Both the position numbers and the translations under genes were made by a program. A stretch of 64,000 bases of DNA, from assembly GCA_013396635.1 (NCBI GenBank), contig WBMW01003268.1, forward strand, positions 248,001-312,000, read 5' to 3'. Of this stretch, positions 26,101-36,060 are shown one piece after another. Source of the DNA: Penelope pileata. Lineage: Eukaryota; Chordata; Aves; Galliformes; Cracidae. Position 1 is the stretch's first letter; every line of letters begins with the position of its first letter. The notes beneath the pieces were generated by a model, which worked only from the letters and a program-made list of their open reading frames with translations, was not told where the DNA came from and made no database searches.

Positions 26101-29100
26101 GCTTCCCAGCCTGTGACACGGGCTCCCTTCCCACGTGCAGATCGAGCCCGGCTTTATCTAGCTGCGTTCCCCTCCTTCTGGTTATTGCTTAACCCACAAA
26201 GGTACGTTATCAGCACAACCAGCCCTACGTGGATAATAGCAGATAAGAGGGAAGGCTTGAGAAGGAGACATGAAACATCACAAAACGTGAGATGCAACCT
26301 GTTAAGCCGTAGGAATGCCCACAAGTGGACAATCCCATGATCTTCCCAAGGATGTGATCACCTCAGGACTCTGCATCCTCCTGGCATAGCTTCTCACCTA
26401 GCTCAGTTCTAAAAGACAAAATCCAGCTGTGACCTGGGAAGTCAGTTATCATGGAAAACAGTGAGCCCTTCAGCTCGGGGACCACGCTAGGAGGAACAGA
26501 AAGACACTGCCCGTATCCACAGCTGCCAGGACGCGCCTGGAGACACAGCAAGGAGCAGCACTACCTGAGGACTGCTAAGACCACGGGTCAGAATGTGTGG
26601 GAATTTCCAAATTTAAACTTCAACCATAACAACAGGAAGAAAACGAATTTGGAACCCAATTCCAAAACGCCTCACACCTACTTTGCTGTTTAACTCTCCC
26701 ACACCTACAACGCATTTACCCACTGTCAGCACAAGCTTCTTTTCAGAGCACACAAATCTTCCCTTTTTCCCAAGCCGCAGCCAGCTGAAAGCTGACAGTT
26801 TGAGGACAAAGCACTACAGGAACTGCCTCTGTTTCCAAACAGCGTAGGACTCGCTTCCAGCTCCAAGCACCAGCACAGCAGAACGCCTGGGGACTGCCAC
26901 TCCCCTCTGGGGTCCCCTGCACCCCCAGCACCCAGGTGACACTTCCCCTCCTGTCCTTGCACCTCTGCTTATCTCACCAGAACGTATCCAAAACCAAGAG
27001 CTGGTTTGTGAAGAGAGGTTCTGCCTCCCCGCACCAAAGTGCTGGGTAAGCACTATGGATGAAGGCTGCTGTGGACCAAGGAACACAACCTCATTTGCTA
27101 GTAAAAACACATTTATTTCCATTAATTGAGACTAATTACTGCTATTTCTCTTTTAATGAGGTCCTGTGTGCCTCAGCACACTGCACTAACGGAGGAGAAA
27201 TCCTCTTCTTTGTAACTGGGCAACTTTGGGGCATTTTGAACAGCTCCTTCCCTATTCTAGGAAGGGAATGATGGGGATGGTGCCTCTTCCCACGGGCTGC
27301 CTCCATTGCAGGGAACGCTGTGGGATCATTCTCGTGTTCAGGTCAGTAACAGCCTCGCAAAAGCTCTTTGACTTTATCCAACTTTTACTACTGCTGAGCA
27401 GGGATTAACATGAACTGCACCCACCCCACATCAGCCAAGGATTATTGGTTAGCCACAGGCCTATAGCCACCTACATTTTCCAGCAGAGACCTTATGGACG
27501 TCGCTGAGATAGCGAGCGGGATAATCCCAGTCACATTTTTAATGAAATCTACATAAAAACACATGCCCACACCCTTGTCTTCCCCTCTCCAAAATACCCA
27601 ATTAGTTCAGCTTAGGAAATGCCATAAAAATTAAGACTGTGAAATTTCCAGTCTAACAAGTTTCTGGTGAGAAAAAAATATTCCCTACGAGGGCAATTTT
27701 TTTTTTCTTTTAAACCACAAACTTTAAAATACATGAACAAGTAGTCAGCTCTGAGGAATTTTAATTCACAGGCCTGCACATACCACGCACGCATCCCAAT
27801 GCACACAGCCCCAGTGCTGATGCAGCACAGATAGGCACAGCCATGCCCACATGGGTGCATTCTGCACAGCCCCTGCTCCTCTGTCCCTGTAGGCTTCTCC
27901 CCTTGGAATGCAGCCCTGCAGCACACTGCCCCAGCATCTGCACACACCTCTGCTCCTGTTGCATTCACGCTCCATCCCTCAGAGATGAATTTCAATACCT
28001 CATCTTACGGATGGAGTACTATGATGCAGATGAATCTTAGAATATCCCCAGTTGGAAGGGACCCACAAGGATCATGAGTCCAACTCCTGGCTCCACTCAG
28101 GCTTGCCCAGAGCCACACTTAAGCACGGCACGCAGCAGAGAACCAGTGTCTGCTTCCTAAAGCCAGAAAGCTCCTGCAAGGGGTTTCCTTCTCCTGATGC
28201 ACCGCTGCTGCTCCAGGCATACAGCCAGGAGACAAGTACACGAGAAAGCAGCCACTGTGCTGTGTAGGTGACATGGCAAAGGACAGGAACATCTTTATCA
28301 CTGGGAGAAGGCAGAGCTCCGCATGCTCCACCAGCACTGAAGTGGCAGAGATGTTACCCAGCAGAGTGCTGCTGTAGGACTGTTTCTCTGTGCCCCTGTA
28401 ACTGTACTGACAAACCATGAGACACCATTCCAGCAGACAGCAGCATTTCTATCTAAAAGCTATACAGAAGCTGCACACGTGCTCCATCTCCCAGCTTCCT
28501 GTAAGCAAGGTTCTCCTGCAAACCCAGGCACCTGCCCCAGCAGAACGCCCTGGCTGCTCACCGAAGCAGCTCCAGGAGCTGAAGGTTTCTCCACCTTTCC
28601 TCTGCCTGGCTCTGACCCAGCCACATCTGGGAGCCACATCCAGCCCCAGCTGTCCCGGCCAAGCTGAGAGGGGGGAACAGGTGTCCTCAGGACTTGCAGG
28701 GTCCAGAAGCAACAAGTCAGGCTCTGCAGCACAGCAGCTCTGAAATCTGCTCTGCTCAAACACTGACCTGCTGGGAAAAGCGTGGCTTTGACTCCCACTG
28801 GTGTCAGAAGGCTGAGAGCTGGGGATGGAGAACAGGTGAGACTGAAGGAGCTGCACAGATCCAGCTTAGTGAAGTGCAGGCTAACAGGAAACTCGATCAG
28901 TGCACACATGCAGGGAGGCTCTTCCTTCCAGCATGTGCCTTCACAGCCCCCTGTAAACCACTGCTGGCTGCACTGGGTCTGCATGCACATGCACGATGCT
29001 GAGCGGGGACACCAACCCAGCCTGCCCAGGGGCTGTGACAGGTGAACACCCACTGAAAAACAAAACACAGCAGAAAGTCAGAAGGGGGTGTTGCTCTTAA

Positions 29101-29900
29101 GGAGATGCTCTTGTTCAAGCATAAGCAACACACTCAGATCCTCACTGCTCACAGAGCAGGAAAGCCACTGAACTTCACGAGCCTTACAACCTACAAACCC
29201 ACCGTGGCTGGTGCCAAAACAAAGTGCAGAGTGATGGCTGAGCCTCCTGCCCTCGTGCTGAAGTGTTGCTGAAGCCTTTCACCCCGCACTTAACTCCCTC
29301 TGCTGCTAAACAGAAAATCCTGGCAGCTGCCACGAGCGCTAAGTAAACGGGAAGCTATTCTCTGCCAGCAGCTGGGAGAAACTTCCTCCTCTCCCCACTC
29401 TGCACGTAAAGAAAGCCCCACAATGGTACTTGAGGTAATGCTGCCAGCCAGATTTCCAGCAGCAGCCTCTCGAGGAAAGCCTCCAGATACCAAGTCTGCT
29501 TCTAAAGACCCTCTTCAGGCGGATAACATTTGGCTTCGGGAACTCGGGGCTCATCTCCTCCAGGAAAGGTTTGCTGTGCTTCCAGCGCAGAGAAAAGGAG
29601 CACAGAGGAAAGGAAAGACAAGTTGTGCTTCCTGTGACCTAGGAAAAACAGAGCTAAATAGTTTTGATCAATATTTTGATTTCTCTGACAAAAGCTGCAA
29701 TCAGCACTGACACAAACAACTGGTTAGCAAGCCTGGGGGGGCTGGGGGGTAAATCAAACCAGAGTTTCCAGACATTTATCTTTCCATCACAATTGCCACC
29801 AATGACAGTAATTTACATGGCTAATAGGCAGTGTTATGTTTACAAAATTGTTCTTGGGAAGAAGGATCTAAACCATTTTTGCCAACCCAGCAAAGAAGCT
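20161..29900 (-). other. IGDCC4: IGDCC4 intron 1, middle-5' part: no gene seen
   Basis: About 9.7 kb of intron without a supportable exon. An AT-rich patch at about 20330-20560 and an octamer at 21622-21629 are the only regulatory-looking elements, and a CR1 fragment is at 28034-28097. The longest minus-strand open frame here (28460-29068, 202 codons) is Cys/Trp-rich, has no domain and overlaps plus-strand frames, so it looks like chance. Confidence 0.65.
28034..28097 (-). mobile_element. CR1 LINE 3'-region fragment
   Basis: The TTAGAATATCCCC, GTTGGAAGGGACCCACAAGGATCATGAG and TCCAACTCCTGG blocks match the reverse complement of the 3' region of a CR1 subfamily. The sense strand is minus and the copy is heavily 5'-truncated. 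The opening block differs from the copy at 9705-9760, so the two come from different subfamilies. Confidence 0.85.
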
Positions 29901-30500
29901 GGTGTCTGATCAGTCCCTGCGTTTCTTTTTTCCCTTTTTATCTTCTTCGTGTGCTGTGCCAAGATGCTTCGCCACGCCGCGGTGCCGCACAGCACCTGAG
30001 TGCACACAGCTGGCCCTGCGACCCGCTCCCAGGGCAGGCTCAGCTCCCCACCAGCAGAGCTGCCCCGGCCCCTGCAGCAGGGGAAATCCCAACCAAGCAG
30101 GAAATAACAGAGCCTCTGGCCCAGATCCTCCCCTCCACGCCGTACCCCTCACTGCTGCGACAGCCCCAGGCGAGCCCCAGCATCTCTCACACAAGCCTTA
30201 TCTCCACACAGCTACAGGTCCCATCCCACCCCAACCCTGCACATCAGCCTGAACATCTGCTGATCCTCTGCCCTCCCGACCCCGTCCTGCCCGGCCGTGC
30301 TGAGCCGCACGTCTCCCACGGAGCCTTCTGCAGGCTCTGCCCTGAGCCCTGCACGCAGCGGGACGGGGAGGGCACCCAGCTCCCCTGGGTCAACTGATAA
30401 AGAGAAGGACTATGCCAGGCATCCTGGCAAAGCAGCACTGGTATTTCCAGAAAGGTAAGAGCACACGGCATCACGGGACGATTCCAGAGAGGTCACAGCA
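29900..30500. other. C-rich patch with clustered CpGs in intron 1
   Basis: C-rich sequence with CpG-bearing words (CGCCACGCCGCGG near 29970, GACCCCGTCCTGCCCGGCCG near 30280). A plus-strand frame stays open for 188 codons, but its Pro/Ala/Ser composition reflects base bias and it has no domain. It could be a decaying CpG patch or a minor promoter. No transcript is evident. Confidence 0.35.
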
Positions 30501-30634
30501 TTACGAGGCGCACGCTTTTCTCTAAACCATCTCCAAGAACAGAGAGAAGAAAGGGACAAATACTTCCAAAGGAACATTAAAGCCTTCTCAGTTGCAGCGA
30601 CAAGAAGTCAGTAAATAGTTTTCTTTCAAAACTG

Positions 30635-30650
30635 CTTTCTTTCTTTCTTT
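30635..30650. repeat. (CTTT)4 microsatellite
   Basis: Four CTTT units in IGDCC4 intron 1, with further T/C-rich sequence around them. Confidence 0.88.
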
Positions 30651-31917
30651 TAGTAACCAGCTTTCTTTCAATGCCAGACAATTCCACTGCTGTCTGGAGC
30701 ACGCATGCACCTCTCTAGGCACCCAGGTCCCAGCAGCTGCGAGGCAGGGAGAGAGCAGCCCTGCACGAGAGCAAAGCTTCGGGTGATTGCACAGCCTGCA
30801 GACACTGCTGGTGCTAAAGAAAGAAAGAAGTGATGAAAGCTGTGCATGCACAAACAGCAAAGTTCTGCCAAAACCTTCAGTGCATTCACAGAGAGCAGCA
30901 CGGGAAATCCATGCCATTAGGTAATGACCCTTTTGGTGGCACCAATTAACTTGATCATCTATTGACAGTCCATTTAGAAGCCATGGAGGATGCACATTCC
31001 CCAGCACAGACACAAAGCAGGATCTCAACCTGCAGGTTTGCTCCACTTCAGCTCTGAGTTCTGCCATCCCATCACCCTTCCCAGGAGCATCTTCACCTGC
31101 TGAATTTCCCAAATTCTTCCCCTGTGTTCAGTGGTAAGCCATCCCAGCTGCAAAGGGAAAGACCAAAGCAGGAGGTGAGGGCAGGGAGCGATGCAGCAGA
31201 CTGAGCACAGGTGTGATACCCTCACATGCCAGGTTTTAATTCTCCCATCAACTGGGGCTGAGAAGAACCTCTCGGGATGCTCACATTTCATTAACATATC
31301 TTTAATATTAACAGCTTGTCCTCACGAAATCTGCACAATAAGACATTTGGAAGGGGGGGAACAAGAAGAAAGCACAGACTGAGCCAGGCTGCTCAATAGC
31401 TCAGCTCAATTTAATAGGGCTGTTTAGTTTACAACACGGATACAGATTTTTAAATAATTTCAGAACGTTTGATATTAACGTTTCAGCGGAGTACAGCAAT
31501 TGCTTTATCACAACAGCCACAGAGAACGTTTATTACCCACCGACAGGACAAACTGCACCATATCACTCCCTGCTGGACTTTCAGATAAAGCAGATCCCTA
31601 TCGCAACGGCAGGATCCCAAGACTTACGAGCAGAAGGGGATCTGACTCAGAAGCAGACACTGAAGGCACGGGTGACACAGTGACACGTGCAGGCAAGGAG
31701 CACTGTGACCCTTGTCCTGGCCGGTGCAGGGCTCACGCAAACGCAGCTGAACTCTGCTTTCTATTAGGACAGCAGAGTCAGTGTTAACAACTGGGAATCC
31801 CCACTCCAGGAAGCTGTTAAGGCAGGAAAGCACAGGCAGTGCTTGGAGGTCACTTACAGGATTTGAACAAGTGCAAGAAGGCTGCTGGAGTGAAGGCTGC
31901 TTCTGCACAGCTGGAGC

Positions 31918-31945
31918 AAATGGGGAAACTGAGGCACAGGCAGAG
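31918..31945. mobile_element. Possible MIR-like SINE relic
   Basis: The block TGGGGAAACTGAGGCACAGG resembles the conserved core of amniote MIR SINEs. Only this short core is recognisable, with no clear tRNA-derived head, so it may be coincidence. Confidence 0.3.
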
Positions 31946-32422
31946 GTGAGCAGCGCAGAGGCAGCAGCAGGAGCTCCAGGCCCTGTGTTTGGGGATGCTC
32001 TCCAACAGCAGAGGGAAGGCAGGCAGCCAGCAAGCCCCGTGACGTGAATGCCAGCACAGGAATAAAACAACAGCGTGTGTTAAAGCACCGAAGACATGAA
32101 GAATTAAAGCAAACACGTGGATGCAAGGACTTGAGAGGTGACTTCCTGCAGCTCTGCATCTCGTGACCGGATCACCCCGTCCTGTCCCAGCGAGGTGCAC
32201 TCTGCTCAGGGCTCTCCCTGCAGCTGAGACGCTTCAGTTCCTCCCCAGATGGGTTTTGCACTGCCTCTCCTTCAGCCCAGGCACAAACCATGTCCCTCTT
32301 CTCCACCTGGCCACTTATTTTCAAGAACATTACCAAAGCGTAGGAACTCTGGATTCTCATTGCCACAGTGGCTCTGACTGACCAGCATGGCCAGAAATTA
32401 TTTGGAAGAGGGAAAGCAGATG

Positions 32423-32438
32423 GACAGACAGACAGACA
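32423..32438. repeat. (GACA)4 microsatellite
   Basis: Four GACA units in IGDCC4 intron 1. Confidence 0.88.
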
Positions 32439-34664
32439 GCATGGCTACTTCGATCTCTTCTTCCTTAGAAAACCAGGCTAAAAACACTGCAGACAGCAGG
32501 TCCAGTTCTGCTCCAGAAAGCAGCAAAATTGCATCAGAGTTGATTTTGGCCCAACACGTACTTGGCAAATACAGATAACAAGGATTTACCATATCCCTTC
32601 CAGTATTACAGCTGACTAGGAAGCAAACATTTGCTTCCTACAGATAACAAAATGACTCCGATCGCTCCAGGTTTGTGAAGGTTGGGGTTTCCTCCTATGC
32701 CCAAGGTGAGCCCACAGTTCTGTGTCCCAGCAAAAAGCCCCGACGGGAAGCACTGCCCTCAGCTCTCCCCCAGGTACCCGCTCACCTCATGCAGAGGCAC
32801 AGCCAGGGATGAGCTTGGGATGGGTTCCAACAACAAATTACGATCAGATTAAATATTAATTCCCATCTTAATTATATAACCATGACTCGGCTTAATGGTC
32901 AGGCAGTCATTTAAACAGGAGAGAGGCGTGTAAAGCGTGCAAGCAGCATCTCTTAGGCTGCAAATGCCGGAACTCCTGGGATCCTTCCCTGGGAGATCAG
33001 CCAGCCTCTGGGAAAGCAGCTCCAAGGGGGAAGAGCTCAACCCCCAGCGAGTGGTACAGCACCAGGAGCCAGCTCGAGCCTATGAACCAACCTGGGACAA
33101 GGCAGCATCCTGCCCTCGGGGCAGTTATATGCTGTCATGATGATGACGTATGCGCTGAGCACGCACTGATGGGTTTTATCCTCCCAACACTCACTGACAG
33201 AGAGGAGCGTTCCCACCTGCAGGTGCCTCCACTGCACTGAGACAAACTGGGCTGAGAGCACACGCAGGGAGAATCACCTCCCTTCTTCCCCAGGGAAACG
33301 CAGATTGCCAAACTTTTGCTTTTTCAGTTATTGCTTACACTGCTTTGAAGTCGTTCGTGCACCATCCGCGACGCACCCGCCCCGCACCGGGCCCCTGCGG
33401 CGGATCAACCTTCCCGCAGCTGTCAGCAGAGAGCCTGCTGCAGAAAGTGGGAGAAACAGCAGAAAACGAGCGGGTGCTGCTTCACTTGAGACTTCAAGGT
33501 AGTGAAAGGAGGAGGGCATTAAAAAGAGAAAAGGAAAAAGCTGCCTCTCCATATGGAGCTGTGGGGAAACCAAGAGAACAACCATGCCTGGGCTGTTTCT
33601 TTCAGCCTTGCAAGCCAGCAGAGAGACAGGGAAATGCCAGCAGAAACCTTCTCTGCTCTGCAGCAGCCTCTGCCATCGGGGTTTGAAGCTATCACAACAG
33701 CCACAGTGCTCCCACACAAGAAAGCTGCCCCTGGCTGCACAGCACGCTGCTGCGTGTCAGTGCTCAGCGCTGCCAGCACTCTGTGGGGCTGGAGGGGTCT
33801 CAAGGAAACGGAAACATTGGGGACTGTGGGACAGCCTTCCCTGCAGGGCTCACTGTGCCTCCCTGCATCCCATACCTGCATGCAGGTGATGTCCTGCAAA
33901 GCACAGGGACACGCGGTCCTGCACCACGGCAGCGCCGAGGGCTCCGGGCACAGAGCTCACTGCAGGGCCACAGTGCCAAGAACACCACGGGAAGGGCACA
34001 ACGAACCAGAGCTGAAAGTGAGGTGATGTCAAAAAATCTGTTCTGCAGCAGCAGAGGGGCTCAACCGCGAATGCAAAGAACACAAGTGCAGATGGATTCG
34101 TCCAGACGGATTTCAGCGGATCGCTCCAACGGAAAGCTCAGCCCACTTCCCTCTGCCACATGCCCCTGCAGAGCCCCAAGGAGAGCAATCAGCACAACCC
34201 TTGCCTGAGTTAACCACAGAGGTTTGGTTTTTTCCTTAAACCCGTTCCTGCTGCTGCAGGGAGAACCACATCGGAGCAGGGCAGGGGAAGGCTCTCCGTG
34301 CACAGGAGCACAGCCCCAGCTCGCACAGCCACCAGCACGTCCACCATAGGGAAGGCTTTCCAGCCTGCTCCTCTCCCAAGCACTCCACACCCACCCAGGC
34401 TCCAGCTTCGGATCGAAACACGTGGGCTCCCGGATCAGGCACACGCTTTCCCCAAAACCATTTTGAGCGAATTGACTTCAGCCTGTAACGAGCCCGCGTT
34501 TTTCCTTTTGGGATCAAACCCACCTGTTGGGAAGCGCACCCGCGTGGGCTGCGTGGACATTGCAAGAAAAACACAAACAACGTGTTTCACTGCTCCTAAA
34601 AAAGCAGAGAAACCCCAGCTGCGAATTCCCACAAAGCTGTTGAAGTTCCCTTGTTGAAGTGCGT

Positions 34665-34690
34665 TTGCAAAACAACATTGCAAAACAACA
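34665..34690. repeat. 13-bp tandem pair
   Basis: The 13-bp unit TTGCAAAACAACA occurs twice head to tail, followed by another TT. It is a small tandem duplication in IGDCC4 intron 1, about 1 kb from exon 1. Confidence 0.9.
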
Positions 34691-35658
34691 TTCCCCTTCC
34701 CTTTGCTGTTCTAAGTGCCAGCCCCAGACCTGCTGTGCTGTCTGCAGGGACAGGGACGGCTCCCACCCCCCACCTACAGACCCGGGGTCCCCGTGGCCAT
34801 GGGACACTTCCACGGACCGTTATTCGCCGCCACAACACTGCACCTTCCCCAGGTGCTAACCCAGCCCTCACAGGAGCCTGCACAGTGCTCCAAAAATAAT
34901 AACAATCAAAGAGAAACAACCCCCTCCCCCGCGTGGTCTTCCTCCCCAAAAGGCTGTTTATGAAACCACAAAGCCTCAACATCCCTCACGCTATTCCTGC
35001 ACTCCGTCTGTGATGATTTTAAGAGGAAGACAAACGCCCAGCGCAACAGGGCTGCCCGGCACCGCCATCCCCACCCGGGAAGGCTGCTCGGAACGGGGGC
35101 ACGCAGCGTTCCGGGGGGCTGGGAGCGGCTCCGCACCCCCTCGGGCTGGCACACGCACCTCACACCAACCCCGGTGCCAACTCTGAGGTCCGCGAAGCCG
35201 GGAGGTGAAGAGTCCTTTACGCAACCATTGCGGAACCCACACCTGGAGCTGCTCGTGGGTCGGGCGGGCACCAGAACCGGGCCTGCTGCGGGCCTGGCAC
35301 GGCCCCCCCGGCCGAAAGCCCAGAGCTGAGGGGGCTCCGAGGGGGTCTCGCTCCAAACAGTGGCACCGAGGGGGCACCGCGCAGCCACGCACTGGGACAC
35401 GGAGCGTGGCCGCTGCCCCGCTTCAAGGGGGGGGAAAGGGGGAAAACGGACGCTGACGGGAGAGAGCCCCTCGGGGGGTCTGAAAATGGCCCCCAAGCGA
35501 AGGGAGCGGGACGCTGAGAGGGGACAGCGGGCACCGAGCGCATCCCCGCGCCTCAGGGCAGGGGGCGGCGCGGCCCGCGCGTGACCGCCGCTCCCGTGGG
35601 CGCGGGGCAGCGACCCCGCTCCCCTTTCCTTCTCCTCTGCCCCCTTCTCCTCACCCAC

Positions 35659-35710
35659 CTTGCACGGCCAGGACGGCGACGCAGAGACAAAGCAGGTCCT
35701 CCAGCGCCAT
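35659..35710 (-). CDS. IGDCC4: IGDCC4 exon 1: signal peptide
   Basis: The minus strand reads from ATG (35710) through MALEDLLCLCVAVLAVQ to a consensus donor, CAAG|GTGGGT, leaving one base of a Gly codon. That phase matches the acceptor at 6471, giving Gln17-Gly18-Arg19. The Leu/Cys/Val/Ala core is a good signal-peptide h-region with likely cleavage near Ala-Val-Gln, as expected for a type I membrane receptor. An in-frame ATG at 35755 would add 15 residues (Met-Arg-Pro-Arg-Arg onward) and give a basic n-region; either start is possible. This exon was found by splice phase, because its own frame is too short to stand out. Confidence 0.85.
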
Positions 35711-35755
35711 GTAAGCCCCGCCGGGCGCCGGGAGCAGGGGCCGCCGCGGCCGCAT
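35711..35755 (-). CDS. IGDCC4: IGDCC4 possible N-terminal extension (upstream in-frame ATG)
   Basis: The ATG at 35755 (minus) opens 15 codons, Met-Arg-Pro-Arg-Arg to Ala-Tyr, that run without a stop into the Met at 35710. The extension is Arg/Pro-rich and could serve as a basic signal-peptide n-region, which the shorter start lacks. Both ATGs have T at -3; the downstream one has G at +4. The TAA of the upstream ORF sits immediately before this ATG and closes the frame above it. Confidence 0.45.
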
Positions 35756-35794
35756 TTACGAGGGGAGCGCGCTCTCCCGCCGCCCCACCGCCAT
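35756..35794 (-). CDS. Upstream ORF in the IGDCC4 5' leader (12 codons)
   Basis: ATG at 35794 in the context CACAAGATGG (A at -3, G at +4) encodes 12 residues, from MAVGRR to ALPS, and then TAA. The stop abuts the in-frame ATG at 35755. If transcription starts above about 35800, scanning ribosomes would meet this strong start first, and main-frame translation would need leaky scanning or reinitiation. The start codon lies inside the YY1-type motif. The peptide itself has no recognisable function. Confidence 0.5.
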   Translation of the reverse strand: MAVGRRESALPS

Positions 35795-35798
35795 CTTG
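35788..35798 (-). promoter_or_regulatory. IGDCC4: YY1-type element CAAGATGGCGG
   Basis: On the minus strand the sequence is CAAGATGGCGG, the common YY1 core-promoter word. In vertebrate CpG-island promoters it often sits just downstream of the start site in the sense direction. Here it lies 78 bp above the ATG at 35710, which fits. It is called from the motif alone. Confidence 0.6.
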
Positions 35799-36060
35799 TG
35801 CGAGCGCCCCGGCCCCGCGCTGCCCGCGGCCCCGCTGCCGGCGACGGGGGAGGAGGCGGCCGCGGCTGCCGCTGCTCCGCCTTTGTCGGCCGCCGAGCAG
35901 AGCCCGCGGAGCCGGGGGCCGCCGCCTCCTCCTCCTTCTCCTCCCGCCCTCGGGTCCAACAGGTTGCTGCAGCCCGGGGGCGGCCCCGCCTGAGGGGAGC
36001 GCTGAGGGGAGGCGGCAGGTGCGGGGCTCCCTCAGGGGAAGCGGGGCCCTCGAGCAGTTC

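Larger units (their letters stand above)
30500..35040 (-). other. IGDCC4: IGDCC4 intron 1, 5' part: no gene seen
   Basis: Donor-proximal intron sequence. It contains a CTTT microsatellite (30635-30650), a GACA tetranucleotide repeat (32423-32438), a possible MIR-like relic (31918-31945), a small CpG cluster (33350-33420) and a 13-bp tandem pair (34665-34690). GC content rises toward the promoter. No splice-bounded exon was recognised. Confidence 0.65.
35040..36060 (-). promoter_or_regulatory. IGDCC4: IGDCC4 CpG-island promoter
   Basis: About 1 kb of very GC-rich sequence with dense CpG, strongest at 35500-36000, falling off on both sides. It covers IGDCC4 exon 1 and the start of intron 1, the expected place for a vertebrate CpG-island promoter. 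There is no clear TATA box. A YY1-type element (35788-35798) lies in the leader orientation usually seen just downstream of start sites, which suggests transcription begins slightly above 35800. CpG-island promoters often also fire on the opposite strand, but no plus-strand gene is evident. Confidence 0.8.

Noticed and set aside
28460..29068. 202-codon minus-strand frame in IGDCC4 intron 1
   Set aside because: There are no acceptor/donor boundaries of exon form, its Cys/Ser-rich composition follows base bias, and there are competing frames on both strands.
29831..30397. 188-codon plus-strand frame in a C-rich patch
   Set aside because: It is Pro/Ser/Ala-rich with no domain, no clear promoter and no splice support, and is better explained by base composition.
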